Source: Erwinia rhapontici (GTDB lineage Bacteria > Pseudomonadota > Gammaproteobacteria > Enterobacterales > Enterobacteriaceae). Taken from it: a DNA stretch of 64,000 bases. The first letter of the stretch is position 1. Each line of letters opens with the position of its first letter. The notes below the pieces were generated by a model, which made no database searches, was not told the origin of the DNA, and worked only from the letters and a program-made list of their open reading frames with translations. A program made the translations under genes and the position numbers. Location: NCBI RefSeq assembly GCF_012271765.1, contig NZ_VRKO01000005.1:202722-266721 (forward strand). The letters run 5' to 3'. Shown one piece after another: positions 28,231 through 37,993 of this stretch.

Positions 28231-29055
28231 CTAATTCAATTCATCCGGGTCCGGCCCCAGTCGATTACCCTGATCCAGCGCGGCAATCTCACTGATCTCC
28301 GTTTTTTGCAGGCGGAAATCGAACACCTTGAAATTCTCCTCAATACGCGACGGCGTGACCGATTTCGGGATCACCACCAGCCCACTGTCCAGATGCCAGC
28401 GGATGACAATCTGCGCCGGGGTTTTGTCGTACTTTTTCGCCAGCTGTTTAATCACATCCTGATCGAATACGCCTTTACCGCCCTGTGCCAGCGGGCTCCA
28501 GGATTCGGTCTGAATCTGATGCAGCGCATTCCACGCATGCAGGGTGCGCTGTTGCAGCATCGGGTGCAGTTCAACCTGGTTAATCACCGGGCTGACCCCT
28601 GTCTCATCCAGCAGGCGCTTCAGGTGTGGCTCGTTGAAATTACACACGCCAATACTTTTGGTCAGCCCCTGCTTTTGCAGCTCAATCATCGCCTGCCAGG
28701 CCGCAACAAAGTTGTTCTTCCCCGGGCAAGGCCAGTGCATCAGATAGAGATCGACGCTCTCCAGCTGCAATTTTTTCAGGCTGGTTTCCAGCGCCTGTGG
28801 GGCGTTGAGCTGATCGTCATTCCACAGTTTGGTGGTCACGAAGATATCATCGCGGGCGACATCGGTTTCCTGTAATGCCTGGCCAATGCCTTCCTCATTT
28901 TTATAAATTGCAGCGGTATCAATGGAACGATAACCCACGGATAACGCCTTAACGGCGGCGGCCCGAGCCTCATCAATGCTGGCCTGCCAGACACCCAGTC
29001 CGAGCTGCGGCATCATATTGCCATCGTGCAGTTTAATGATTGGTTGATCTGCCAT
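28231..29055 (-). CDS. dkgA: Aldo-keto reductase DkgA (YqhE)
   Basis: NADPH-dependent reductase acting on 2,5-diketo-D-gluconate, methylglyoxal and other aldehydes. 274 residues, (beta/alpha)8 barrel. Catalytic tetrad D46, Y51, K76, H107 (SIDTAAIYKNEEG, TKLWNDD, LMHWPCPG). Downstream of yqhD on the same strand; YqhC activates both in E. coli in response to aldehydes. Confidence 0.96.
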   Translation of the reverse strand: MADQPIIKLHDGNMMPQLGLGVWQASIDEARAAAVKALSVGYRSIDTAAIYKNEEGIGQALQETDVARDDIFVTTKLWNDDQLNAPQALETSLKKLQLESVDLYLMHWPCPGKNNFVAAWQAMIELQKQGLTKSIGVCNFNEPHLKRLLDETGVSPVINQVELHPMLQQRTLHAWNALHQIQTESWSPLAQGGKGVFDQDVIKQLAKKYDKTPAQIVIRWHLDSGLVVIPKSVTPSRIEENFKVFDFRLQKTEISEIAALDQGNRLGPDPDELN

Positions 29056-29141
29056 GTTATCTCCTTATCAGCGAGTGAACCGGTGCGCGGGCACCGGTTG
29101 ATGGCTCTAAGTCTAGTTGATACACAGACAACGGGAGGGGA

Positions 29142-30299
29142 TTAACGGGCATCCAGATAAATCTGACGGCTGACGTCCAGCGTGATGTCCTGGCGTTCAC
29201 CCAGCGCGGTCAGGCCTTTTTCTTCCAGTTTCTTGAGCAGTTGCGGAATGGAAGAACCGTCGAGCTGGTAGTCGCTAAAGCGCGTCGGTACACCCATCTG
29301 CTCGAAGAAGCTGCGGGTGGCGGCAATCGCGCCATCGATACGTTGATCATCACTGCCATCGTGCAGGCCCCAGATGCGGGCGGCGAACTGCAACAGTTTC
29401 TCACGCTTGGTATCACGCTTAATGTTCATCAACGAAGGCAGCACAATGGCCAGTGTCTGTGCATGATCCAGCCCGTGCAGCGCGGTCAGTTCGTGGCCGA
29501 GCATATGGGTCGCCCAGTCCTGCGGCACCCCGGCACCAATCAGGCCATTCAGGGCCATGGTGGCGCTCCACATCACATTGGCGCGCACCGCGTAATTTTC
29601 CGGCTCGGCCAGGGCTTTCGGGCCTTCTTCCATCAGCGTCAGCAGCAGGCCTTCGGCAAAACGATCCTGCACCCGGGCATCGACCGGATAAGTCAGGTAC
29701 TGCTCGATGGTATGCACAAAGGCATCGACCACGCCGTTGGCAATCTGGCGCGGTGGCAGGCTGTAGGTATACACCGGGTCGAGTACGGCGAAGCGCGGGA
29801 ACACATGATTATTGCGAAATGCCTGTTTGTCGTGGGTGGAACGGCGGGTGATCACTGCGCTGCGGTTCGATTCCGATCCGGTTGCAGGCAGTGTGAGCAC
29901 CGAGCCAATCGGCAGCGCTTTATGGATCTCCGCGCCGCCGGTTTGCAGGATGTGCCACGGATCTTGCGGGTAGAAAGCAGCAGCGGCGATAAATTTAGTG
30001 CCGTCCAGCACCGAACCGCCGCCCACCGCCAGCAGGAAGGTGATGTTTTCACGTTTAACCACGTCAACGGCCTGCATCAGCGTTTCGAAGCTGGGGTTCG
30101 GTTCAATACCGCCAAATTCCTGTACGTCAAAGCCTTCAAGCGCACTGTACACCTGGTCCATCACGCCATTTTTCTTCACGCTGCCGCCGCCGAAGGTGAT
30201 CAGCACTTTGCTGTTAGCAGGAATTTCAGCGGCTAAATGGGCGATCTGCCCCTGACCAAACAGAATACGGGTGGGAGTATGCAGTAAAAAATTATTCAT
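29142..30299 (-). CDS. yqhD: NADPH-dependent aldehyde reductase / alcohol dehydrogenase YqhD
   Basis: Broad-range aldehyde reductase that detoxifies lipid-peroxidation products, furfural and glyoxals. Start ATG 30299 gives MNNFLLHTPTRILFGQGQI, matching E. coli, and a 385-residue product. NADPH site GGGSVLDGTKFIAA (93-106); metal ligands D192, H196, H265 and H279 (VVDAFVHTIE, DWATHMLGHE, LDHAQTLAIV), equivalent to E. coli D194, H198, H267, H281. The longer frame to 30515 crosses the divergent promoter and yqhC start and is rejected. Confidence 0.97.
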   Translation of the reverse strand: MNNFLLHTPTRILFGQGQIAHLAAEIPANSKVLITFGGGSVKKNGVMDQVYSALEGFDVQEFGGIEPNPSFETLMQAVDVVKRENITFLLAVGGGSVLDGTKFIAAAAFYPQDPWHILQTGGAEIHKALPIGSVLTLPATGSESNRSAVITRRSTHDKQAFRNNHVFPRFAVLDPVYTYSLPPRQIANGVVDAFVHTIEQYLTYPVDARVQDRFAEGLLLTLMEEGPKALAEPENYAVRANVMWSATMALNGLIGAGVPQDWATHMLGHELTALHGLDHAQTLAIVLPSLMNIKRDTKREKLLQFAARIWGLHDGSDDQRIDGAIAATRSFFEQMGVPTRFSDYQLDGSSIPQLLKKLEEKGLTALGERQDITLDVSRQIYLDAR

Positions 30300-30479
30300 C
30301 GATGACAGTCCTGGTGAGTGGGGCATTGTCTGAAGAGTCGCTTCAATTGTCACCACAAGGTGCTGTTGGCTCAATGCACATTCCTGCCTGTTTCTTGCCT
30401 GATTCTCCAAAAGGCTGGAGAAATGGCAATGTGCGGGCGATGATAGCGCCGGGTTTCTTTCGGTAAATGGGGAGCAATA

Positions 30480-31373
30480 ATGGATCGACAGGCAATCTGC
30501 GCCCGACTGGCGCAACAGGTCATCGGCCTGGTGACGGGCGATAAAGAACGACTGGCTCCGGTGCCGGGCATCACGCTAATGTACGCCGATCGCTACTGGG
30601 CACGTCAGCCGGTGATGTACCAGCCCGCCATTGTGATCCTGTTTCAGGGGCAGAAAACGGGTTACCTCGGTAACAGCGAGTTCCAGTATGACGCCACCAA
30701 ATATCTGATGCTGACCGTCCCGCTGCCGTTTGAATGCGAAACCTTTGCGACGCCGGAGCTGCCGCTGGCGGGATTGTCACTGCGCGTAGATGCGCTGAAG
30801 CTACAGGATCTGCTGATTGATATCGGTGAAGACGATGGCTTCCATCCGGAACCGCAAACGCGCGGAATCCACTCCGCGCTGCTGACGGAAGAGATGCTGT
30901 GTGCCACCGAGCGCCTGCTGGATGTGATGAGCCACCCGCGCGATGCCCGCGTGTTGGGGCCGCAGATAGTGCGGGAAATTCTCTATCACGTCCTGCAAGG
31001 GCCGTGCGGCGGCGCGCTGCTGGCGCTGGTCAGTCGGCAGACGCAGTTCAGCCAGATTGCCCGTGCCTTACGGCGTATTGAGCACCATTTTACCGACAGC
31101 CTGAGCGTGGACCTGTTGGCCGCCGAAGCCAATATGAGTGTGTCTGCGTTTCATCATAACTTCAAAGCGGTCACCAGCACCTCGCCGTTGCAGTATCTGA
31201 AAAGCTATCGCCTGCACCAGGCGCGCATGATGATGTTGCAGGAAGGTATGAAGGCCAGCGTGGCCGCCATTAAGGTGGGATATGAGAGTCCGTCGCAGTT
31301 TTCACGCGAATTTAAGCGCTATTTTGGCGTTACGCCAGGGGAAGAAATGATGCGGATGCGCCAGGCGGGATAG
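30480..31373 (+). CDS. yqhC: AraC-family activator YqhC
   Basis: 297-residue AraC regulator: N-terminal cupin-like AraC_N domain ([20 protein letters not shown]) and C-terminal double HTH ([40 protein letters not shown]). Divergently transcribed from yqhD, as in E. coli, where it activates yqhD and dkgA when aldehydes such as glyoxal or furfural are present. The 180-base gap upstream should contain its target. Confidence 0.95.
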   Translation: MDRQAICARLAQQVIGLVTGDKERLAPVPGITLMYADRYWARQPVMYQPAIVILFQGQKTGYLGNSEFQYDATKYLMLTVPLPFECETFATPELPLAGLSLRVDALKLQDLLIDIGEDDGFHPEPQTRGIHSALLTEEMLCATERLLDVMSHPRDARVLGPQIVREILYHVLQGPCGGALLALVSRQTQFSQIARALRRIEHHFTDSLSVDLLAAEANMSVSAFHHNFKAVTSTSPLQYLKSYRLHQARMMMLQEGMKASVAAIKVGYESPSQFSREFKRYFGVTPGEEMMRMRQAG

Positions 31374-31585
31374 CCGTCAGATCCGGCAGGGGGCACTATA
31401 TCAAAGGTTTACGGGCCAAAAAACAACAACACATTGATAAATAGTAAGAAAATCTAAATAAAATAAATTATTGAGAAGAGAGTTAAAAAGCCATATATTG
31501 GCCGCGTTTTATGCAGGGTACCCATTCACTTTAATTCAATTAATTCAACTGCGGCGTGACTGACACCCCCGGTTGTAGGAGAGAT
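31374..31585 (+). promoter_or_regulatory. AT-rich leader upstream of dat-ddc
   Basis: About 210 bases, strongly AT-rich from 31430 to 31550, unlike its surroundings. Holds the dat promoter; no specific operator is recognised. Ribosome site TAGGAG at 31576-31581. Confidence 0.45.
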
Positions 31586-32971
31586 ATGATGACGGATAAA
31601 GTCCGTATTGATGCTTTAGATGCCAAATCTTTTGATGGAAACAATGAGACCTATTTGGCCAGACAGGCCGAGTTTGAATCTAATGTAAGGAGCTATCCGC
31701 GCAAATTGCCGTTTGCAATTGCGAAAGCTCAGGGTGTTTGGATTACAGATGTTGAGAATAATCAATATCTTGACTGCCTTGCTGGCGCGGGAACGCTGGC
31801 CCTTGGACATAACCATCCGGACGTTTTACAGAGCATCCAGAATGTCATTACCAGCGGCTTGCCGTTACATACTCTAGACCTGACCACGCCGTTGAAAGAT
31901 CAGTTCTCAGAATACCTGCTGTCATTACTGCCAGAGCAAGGTAAAGAGTACTGCCTGCAGTTCACAGGTCCTTCCGGTGCGGATGCGGTAGAAGCTGCGC
32001 TGAAGCTGGCGAAAAAAGTTACCGGTCGTGCCGGTGTGATCAGCTTCTCCGGTGGCTATCACGGTATGACCCACGGCGCACTGTCTGTGACGGGTAACCT
32101 GTCACCGAAAGAAGCCGTCGATGGTATGATGCCAGAAGTGCAGTTTATGCCTTACCCACATCTGTACCGTTGCCCGCTGGGCATTGGCGGTGATGCTGGC
32201 GTAAAAGCATTAACTTACTACTTCGAAAACCTGATCAACGACGTTGAGAGCGGTGTGCGCAAACCTGCAGCCGTGATCCTGGAAGCGGTGCAGGGCGAAG
32301 GCGGGGTGAACCCGGCGCCGGTTGAGTGGCTGCAACGCATCCGTAAAGTGACCGAAGAGCACGGCATTCTGCTGATCATTGATGAAGTTCAGGCTGGCTT
32401 TGCCCGTACTGGTAAATTCTTCGCCTTTGAACACGCGGGCATTCAGCCGGACATCATCGTGATGTCTAAAGCGGTCGGCGGCGGTCTGCCACTGGCGGTG
32501 TTGGGCATTAAGAAGAAATTCGATGCCTGGTCTCCTGGCCACCACACCGGCACCTTCCGTGGCAACCAGCTGGCGATGGCAACCGGCCTGACCACGCTGA
32601 AGATCCTGAAAAACAACAATGTTGCCGATAAAGTGGCGCAGCAGGGCGAGTGGCTGAAAGGCAAACTGGCTGAGCTGCAAACACGTTATCCGGCCATCGG
32701 CCATATTCGTGGCCTGGGCCTGATGATCGGTATCGAATTCGTGAAGCCGCAGGAAGCGCCAGATCATATGGGTTGCTACCCGGCTGATGGCGATCTGTCT
32801 GCGCTGATCCAGAAAAAATGCTTCGAAAACGGTCTGATCCTGGAGCGTGGTGGGCGTAACGGTTGTGTGCTGCGTCTGTTGCCATCTCTGTTGATCACCC
32901 AGGAAGAGCTGGGTATTTTCCTGGATAAATTTGAACACGCCCTGCTGTCTGCTGGCGTTAAACAGTCTTAA
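31586..32971 (+). CDS. dat: L-2,4-diaminobutyrate:2-oxoglutarate aminotransferase Dat
   Basis: Class III PLP aminotransferase converting aspartate semialdehyde plus glutamate to L-2,4-diaminobutyrate. 461 residues from ATG 31586 (ATG 31589 also possible; both follow AGGAG). PLP lysine K295 in [10 protein letters not shown], cofactor-binding [11 protein letters not shown], phosphate-binding [12 protein letters not shown]. Next gene is the matching decarboxylase, which fixes the pathway as 1,3-diaminopropane synthesis rather than siderophore or ectoine production. The pair is absent from E. coli K-12. Confidence 0.94.
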   Translation: MMTDKVRIDALDAKSFDGNNETYLARQAEFESNVRSYPRKLPFAIAKAQGVWITDVENNQYLDCLAGAGTLALGHNHPDVLQSIQNVITSGLPLHTLDLTTPLKDQFSEYLLSLLPEQGKEYCLQFTGPSGADAVEAALKLAKKVTGRAGVISFSGGYHGMTHGALSVTGNLSPKEAVDGMMPEVQFMPYPHLYRCPLGIGGDAGVKALTYYFENLINDVESGVRKPAAVILEAVQGEGGVNPAPVEWLQRIRKVTEEHGILLIIDEVQAGFARTGKFFAFEHAGIQPDIIVMSKAVGGGLPLAVLGIKKKFDAWSPGHHTGTFRGNQLAMATGLTTLKILKNNNVADKVAQQGEWLKGKLAELQTRYPAIGHIRGLGLMIGIEFVKPQEAPDHMGCYPADGDLSALIQKKCFENGLILERGGRNGCVLRLLPSLLITQEELGIFLDKFEHALLSAGVKQS

Positions 32972-32984
32972 CTGGAGTAAGTTG

Positions 32985-34448
32985 ATGTCCCGGTTAAACC
33001 CGATTCTGGCCGCCTCGGTGCAAAGCACCGATGCGTACCAGCAAGCGATCAAACAGACCAGTGAAGCCGTCGTGCAGTGGCTGCAGCAGCCTGAGATGTA
33101 TCAGGGTAAAAGTGTTGCTGAGCTGCGTGAACGTATCCAACTGGACTTTACTTCTCAGGGTCTGGGCAACCAGGCCGCCATTGAGCGTGCGGTTGAGTTC
33201 TTCTTAAAAGACAGCCTGTCGGTGCATCACCCACAGTGCGTCGCTCACCTTCATTGCCCAAGCCTGGTGGTGAGCCAGGCGGCTGAAGTCCTGATCAACG
33301 CCACCAACCAGAGCATGGACTCCTGGGATCAAAGCCCGTCAGCCACCATCATTGAGATGAAGCTGATTGAATGGCTGCGTACTCAGGTAGGCTATCAGGC
33401 GGGTGATGCGGGCGTCTTCACCAGTGGCGGCACCCAGAGCAATCTGATGGGCCTGATGCTGGCACGTGATGCTTTCTTTGCCGCCAGGGGCCACTCTGTT
33501 CAGCAGGATGGCCTGCCAGGCGACCTGCGCAAGATCAAAGTGCTGTGTTCTGAGAACGCCCACTTCTCCGTGCAGAAAAATATGGCGCTGATGGGGCTGG
33601 GTTACCGCTCCGTGACGCTGGTGAAAACCGACCGCTTTGCGCGGATGGACATCAACGACTTAGCTGAGAAAGTCGCGCAGGCGCAGGCTAATGGCGAACA
33701 GATTCTGGCGATTGTGGCGACAGCAGGCACTACCGATGCGGGCGCTATCGACCCGCTGCGGGCGATTGCTGAACTGGCGGCACAGCATAAAATCTGGGTG
33801 CACGTGGATGCGGCATGGGGCGGCGCGCTGTTGCTGTCTGAGAAATACCGCGACTACCTGGACGGCATTGAGCTGGTGGATTCCATTACCCTGGACTTCC
33901 ACAAGCAGTTCTTCCAGACCATCAGCTGCGGGGCGTTCCTGTTGAAAGAAGCCCGTCACTATGAGCTGATGCGTTACCAGGCGGCTTACCTGAACTCAGA
34001 GTTCGACGAAGCGCAGGGCGTGCCGAATCTGGTGTCCAAATCCTTGCAGACCACGCGCCGTTTTGATGCGTTAAAACTGTGGATGGGGCTGGAAGCATTA
34101 GGTCAGCAGCAGTACGCTGAAATCATCGATCACGGTGTGACGCTGGCACAAGACGTGGCGCAGTATGTCACTGAGCAGCCATCACTGGAGCTGGTGATGC
34201 AGCCACAGCTGGCGAGCGTATTGTTCCGCTATCGTCCGGCGTCGCTGGCGACTGCCGATGACGCGGCGATTGCACTGATCAACCAGAAAATTGGTGATGC
34301 CTTGCTGGATTCGGGCCGTGCCAACGTGGGTGTGACGGAATCGGACGGGGTAACCTGCCTGAAGATGACGTTACTGAACCCAACGGTCACCTTGCAGGAT
34401 ATTAAAACCCTGCTGGCGCTGGTTGAAAAGACGGCAGAACAGCTGTAA
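32985..34448 (+). CDS. ddc: L-2,4-diaminobutyrate decarboxylase Ddc
   Basis: Group II PLP decarboxylase, 487 residues, converting 2,4-diaminobutyrate to 1,3-diaminopropane plus CO2. The PLP lysine is K307 in LDFHKQFFQ; HVDAAWGGALLLS binds the cofactor; HPQCVAHLHCPSL is typical of the Ddc branch. Starts 13 bases after dat, with GGAG upstream. The longer frame beginning at 32931 overlaps dat and lacks a ribosome site. Confidence 0.94.
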   Translation: MSRLNPILAASVQSTDAYQQAIKQTSEAVVQWLQQPEMYQGKSVAELRERIQLDFTSQGLGNQAAIERAVEFFLKDSLSVHHPQCVAHLHCPSLVVSQAAEVLINATNQSMDSWDQSPSATIIEMKLIEWLRTQVGYQAGDAGVFTSGGTQSNLMGLMLARDAFFAARGHSVQQDGLPGDLRKIKVLCSENAHFSVQKNMALMGLGYRSVTLVKTDRFARMDINDLAEKVAQAQANGEQILAIVATAGTTDAGAIDPLRAIAELAAQHKIWVHVDAAWGGALLLSEKYRDYLDGIELVDSITLDFHKQFFQTISCGAFLLKEARHYELMRYQAAYLNSEFDEAQGVPNLVSKSLQTTRRFDALKLWMGLEALGQQQYAEIIDHGVTLAQDVAQYVTEQPSLELVMQPQLASVLFRYRPASLATADDAAIALINQKIGDALLDSGRANVGVTESDGVTCLKMTLLNPTVTLQDIKTLLALVEKTAEQL

Positions 34449-34493
34449 AACGCACTATGACGGGGAAGAGCAACCGCTGTTGCCCCGTTGATC

Positions 34494-34521
34494 AAAAAGC
34501 CCGGTCTTACCGGGCTTTTTT
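34494..34521. terminator. Bidirectional terminator between ddc and yghB
   Basis: AAAAAGCCCGGT-CTT-ACCGGGCTTTTT: 12-bp stem with A-run on the left and T-run on the right, so it works both ways. It overlaps the yghB stop codon (34507-34509). Confidence 0.93.
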
Positions 34522-35163
34522 GCCTTTCACGACCAGCGCAATACTGCCGACTAAACCAATCGAGAGCATCACCAGCGGCAGAACCATCAGGCAGGCCATC
34601 ACCTGATCTTCATGGCGTTTAATAAACGGCACCTGACTGATACTGTAGCCAAAGCCCACCAAAATCGTGACCCATAGCAGGCCACTCAGCCAGTTGAATA
34701 GCTGAAAACGGCCGTTTTTCAGGCCCGAAATCCCCGCCAGCGTTGGCAGAATTGTGCGCACGAAGGCCAGAAAACGCCCTACCAGTAACGCCATCAGACC
34801 GTGACGATTAAACAGATGCCATGCGCGTTGATGATACTGTGCGGGCAGATGCAGTAACCAGCCTTTGACCAGCCGGGTATTCCCCAGCCAGCGTCCCTGA
34901 ATATAGCCCAGCCAGCAGCCCAGACTGGCGGCCGTGGTCAGAATCAGCAGCGTCGGAATAAATGTCATCACGCCTTTGGCGATCATGGCACCTGCCAGCA
35001 GCAGCAGGCTGTCACCCGGCAAAAATGCGGCGGGCAACAGGCCATTTTCTAAGAACAACGTCAGGAACATAATCCCGTAAACGATCCAAATTACATCCGG
35101 ATTGGCCAGCGCGGCAAAATCCTGATGCCAGAGCGCCTGAACAATCTCGTGTAGTACACTCAT
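34507..35163 (-). CDS. yghB: DedA-family inner membrane protein YghB
   Basis: 218-residue polytopic membrane protein (E. coli 219). DedA signature [20 protein letters not shown] with the conserved acidic residues, and [18 protein letters not shown] with the conserved arginine. YghB and YqjA support division, Tat export and proton-motive-force homeostasis in E. coli; the family is linked to lipid-carrier flipping. Short basic tail KGKKAR. Confidence 0.96.
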   Translation of the reverse strand: MSVLHEIVQALWHQDFAALANPDVIWIVYGIMFLTLFLENGLLPAAFLPGDSLLLLAGAMIAKGVMTFIPTLLILTTAASLGCWLGYIQGRWLGNTRLVKGWLLHLPAQYHQRAWHLFNRHGLMALLVGRFLAFVRTILPTLAGISGLKNGRFQLFNWLSGLLWVTILVGFGYSISQVPFIKRHEDQVMACLMVLPLVMLSIGLVGSIALVVKGKKAR

Positions 35164-35354
35164 TCTTTATCCCGTGACCGCTTCGCCTTCATACCTGGCG
35201 CCTTGCTGTAGCGCCAGCTCGTTGGCTATAGAAAACACCCATTATTCTGGCTATCGAAACTTCGTTGCTTAGTGTAACTGTAAATGAGTGCCAACACCTT
35301 GATCAAAGGCGCGAACCCGAGACGCCATTGATCAATTGTTGAGGTTTCGGGGAT

Positions 35355-36545
35355 TCAGCGGCTCAGGCGGGCAAAACCGGCGGCCAGGTCATCAATCAAA
35401 TCGTCCACGTTTTCCAGTCCTATATGCAGGCGTACCAGCGTACCGGTGAAATCCACACCGCCCGCCGGACGGATCGCCGCGAGTTCTTCTGGCTGGTTAG
35501 CCAGAATCAATGATTCATAGCCGCCCCAGGAGTACGCCATACTGAAGTGAGTGAAGTGGTCGAGGTAATGTGCCAGCTGCGTATGACTCAGTTTTTCCTT
35601 CAGCACAAAGGAGAACAGGCCGCTGCTGCCGGTGAAATCTCGCTTCCAGAATGCATGGCCTTTGCACTGCGGCAGTGCCGGATGGTTGACCACCGCCACT
35701 TCAGGACGCTCTGCCAGCCAGTGCGCCACGCGCAGGCTGCTCTCTTCATGCTGGCGCAGACGCACCGCCAGGGTGCGCAGGCCACGGCTGGCCATATAAG
35801 CCGTATCGGCATCGACCATTTGCCCCATCAGATAGGAGTTTTCCCGCAGCTGTTCCCAGCAGCGTGCATTAGCGACGGCGGTGCCAATCATCGCATCGGA
35901 ATGACCAATCAGATATTTGGTGCCCGCCTGAATGGAGATATCTACGCCAAAATCCAGCGCGCGGAACAAAATGCCTGCGCCCCAGGTATTGTCGATCATA
36001 ATGATCGCGTCGGGAGCTTTGCTGCGGATTGCCGCAACGATCGCCGGAACGTCCTGCACTTCCATAGTGATCGACGCCGGAGACTCCAGAAACACCACGC
36101 GCGTATTGGGCTGCACCTTTTCGGCGATCTCGCTGCCGATGGTGTGATCAAACCAGGTGGTGCTCACATTCATTTTACTCAGGATTTTGGTGCAGAAATC
36201 CTGCGTTGGCTCATAGACGCTGCCGCTCATCAGCACATTATCCCCGGCGGAAACAAAGGCGAGGATAGCATTGGCCACCGCTGCCGCACCGCAAGGGTAG
36301 AGTGCACAGCCGGCACCGCCTTCCAGCTCGGTCATCGCTTCCTGCAATGAAAAGTGGGTCAGGGTGCCACGGCGCCCGTAAAACAGCTCGCCGTCTGCCC
36401 GTCCGGCAGTGGCCCGTTTTTTGTCGGCAACCGTATCGAATACCAGTGAAGAAGCACGCTGAATCACTGTGTTTACGGATCCCTGGGTATAACGTTTGCT
36501 ACGTCCGGCACGAATCAGTGCCGTTTCAATTTTTTCGCTGCTCAT
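35355..36545 (-). CDS. metC: Cystathionine beta-lyase MetC
   Basis: PLP enzyme converting cystathionine to homocysteine, pyruvate and ammonia in methionine synthesis. 396 residues; PLP lysine K210 in [14 protein letters not shown], the E. coli position. Other motifs: [30 protein letters not shown]. In E. coli metC is repressed by MetJ; no clear tandem met box was found upstream here. Divergent from exbB. Confidence 0.97.
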   Translation of the reverse strand: MSSEKIETALIRAGRSKRYTQGSVNTVIQRASSLVFDTVADKKRATAGRADGELFYGRRGTLTHFSLQEAMTELEGGAGCALYPCGAAAVANAILAFVSAGDNVLMSGSVYEPTQDFCTKILSKMNVSTTWFDHTIGSEIAEKVQPNTRVVFLESPASITMEVQDVPAIVAAIRSKAPDAIIMIDNTWGAGILFRALDFGVDISIQAGTKYLIGHSDAMIGTAVANARCWEQLRENSYLMGQMVDADTAYMASRGLRTLAVRLRQHEESSLRVAHWLAERPEVAVVNHPALPQCKGHAFWKRDFTGSSGLFSFVLKEKLSHTQLAHYLDHFTHFSMAYSWGGYESLILANQPEELAAIRPAGGVDFTGTLVRLHIGLENVDDLIDDLAAGFARLSR

Positions 36546-36703
36546 AAAAATCCTGTGTCATTTTTACCCTTTTTTTAACGTTAACACGGTAGCCGTTCAG
36601 GGGAAATTCGACAGGCGCATAAGTGATGAAAATTCACCATCAGTGCGAAAGTCGGTTCCGGTAATCAACGAAACGAGCATAAAACGTCCAGAAAGTTGTA
36701 AAT

Positions 36704-36746
36704 AGTAATGAGAACTACTATCAATTCCCCGCTGTTTTGGTATGAT
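36704..36746 (+). promoter_or_regulatory. Probable Fur box and promoter of exbBD
   Basis: AGTAATGAGAACTACTATC (36704-36722) matches 13 of 19 positions of the Fur consensus and contains the inverted repeat ATAGTA-N8-TACTAT. It overlaps the -35 region of a promoter with -10 TATGAT at 36741-36746 and 17-bp spacing from CTATCA. Fur repression of exbBD is known in E. coli. Confidence 0.72.
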
Positions 36747-36793
36747 CCGCGATAGAATTTTTCGCTATCAGCAATTGACGTTGGAGACACAGC

Positions 36794-37528
36794 GTGACAA
36801 ATGATTTGATGCAGATGGACCTGTCCGTCTGGGGCATGTATCAGCATGCAGACATCGTGGTTAAAGCGGTGATGATTGGCCTTCTGTTGGCGTCCGTTGT
36901 CACCTGGGCTATTTTCTTCAGCAAAAGCATTGAGCTGAGCGCTGCGCGTAAGCGTCTGAAACGTGAGCAGCAGTTGCTGGCGAATGTACGTTCGCTGGAA
37001 GAAGCCTCTCAGGTGTGTGAGAGCTTTAAAGGCCACAGTCTCAGCACGCTGTTGGTGAAAGAAGCGGAAAACGAGCTGGAACTGTCAGCCGGTTCTGACG
37101 ACAACACCGGCATCAAAGAGCGTACCGGTTTCCGCCTTGAGCGTCGCGTTGCGGCTTTCAGCCGTCATGCCGGTCGTGGTAACGGCTTCCTCGCAACCAT
37201 TGGTGCGATTGCACCGTTTGTCGGTCTGTTCGGTACGGTCTGGGGCATTATGAACAGCTTCATCGGCATTGCAAAAACGCAGACCACTAACCTGGCCGTT
37301 GTTGCTCCCGGTATTGCTGAAGCACTGCTGGCCACCGCTATCGGTCTGGTTGCGGCGATCCCTGCGGTAGTGATCTATAACGTCTTTGCCCGTACGATCG
37401 GCAGCTACAAAGCCTCACTTGGCGATGTGGCGGCACAGGTTCTGCTGTTACAGAGCCGCGACCTTGACCTCGCTGCCAGCGAAGGTGCCCATCGCGTTCA
37501 GTCTGCGCAGAAACTGCGGGTAGGTTAA
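36794..37528 (+). CDS. exbB: TonB-system energy transducer ExbB
   Basis: Inner-membrane proton-channel subunit that energises TonB with ExbD. 244 residues. The start is GTG 36794, as in E. coli, giving MTNDLMQMDLSVWGMYQHAD. Three membrane segments: ADIVVKAVMIGLLLASVVTW, NGFLATIGAIAPFVGLFGTV and GIAEALLATAIGLVAAIPAV. The GVFGTVWGIM-type motif reads GLFGTVWGIM. Confidence 0.97.
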   Translation: MTNDLMQMDLSVWGMYQHADIVVKAVMIGLLLASVVTWAIFFSKSIELSAARKRLKREQQLLANVRSLEEASQVCESFKGHSLSTLLVKEAENELELSAGSDDNTGIKERTGFRLERRVAAFSRHAGRGNGFLATIGAIAPFVGLFGTVWGIMNSFIGIAKTQTTNLAVVAPGIAEALLATAIGLVAAIPAVVIYNVFARTIGSYKASLGDVAAQVLLLQSRDLDLAASEGAHRVQSAQKLRVG

Positions 37529-37533
37529 GCATT

Positions 37534-37956
37534 ATGGCAATGCGATTAAACGAAGATCTCGATAGCAACGGTGAAATGCACGAAATTAACGTGACGCCGT
37601 TTATCGACGTCATGCTGGTGCTGCTGATTATCTTTATGGTCGCCGCGCCACTGGCCACCGTTGACGTGCGCGTCAATCTGCCTGCGTCCACCAGTTCGCC
37701 GCAGCCGCGCCCTGAAAAACCGGTGTATCTGTCGATCAAAGCCGACCGTCAGCTGTTTATCGGTAACGATGCCGTGACGCAGGAAACGCTGGTCGATACG
37801 CTGATTAAGCAGACTGAAGGCAAGAAAGACACGACCATTTTCTTCCAGGCGGATAAGTCGGTCGATTATGAAACCCTGATGGGCGTGATGGATAAACTGC
37901 GCCAGGCCGGGTATCTGAAGATTGGCCTGATGGGCATGGAAACCGTCAGTAAATAA
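37534..37956 (+). CDS. exbD: TonB-system energy transducer ExbD
   Basis: 140-residue single-pass inner-membrane protein. N-terminal membrane segment VTPFIDVMLVLLIIFMVAAP carries the essential membrane aspartate (PFID). The periplasmic C-terminal domain contains STSSPQPRPEKPVYLSIKAD. Begins 5 bases after exbB stops. Confidence 0.97.
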   Translation: MAMRLNEDLDSNGEMHEINVTPFIDVMLVLLIIFMVAAPLATVDVRVNLPASTSSPQPRPEKPVYLSIKADRQLFIGNDAVTQETLVDTLIKQTEGKKDTTIFFQADKSVDYETLMGVMDKLRQAGYLKIGLMGMETVSK

Positions 37957-37962
37957 TCTCGC

Positions 37963-37990
37963 AGGGGCGACCATTTCTGGTCGCCCCTTT
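37963..37990. terminator. Terminator between exbD and the MFS gene
   Basis: AGGGGCGACCA / TGGTCGCCCCT, 11-bp stem with loop TTTC, then TT. Placed to serve both convergent genes. Confidence 0.8.
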
Positions 37991-37993
37991 CGT

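Noticed and set aside
36546..36660. Possible MetJ boxes upstream of metC
   Set aside because: No adjacent AGACGTCT-like octamers could be found by eye; TTAACGTTAA is a palindrome but not a met box.
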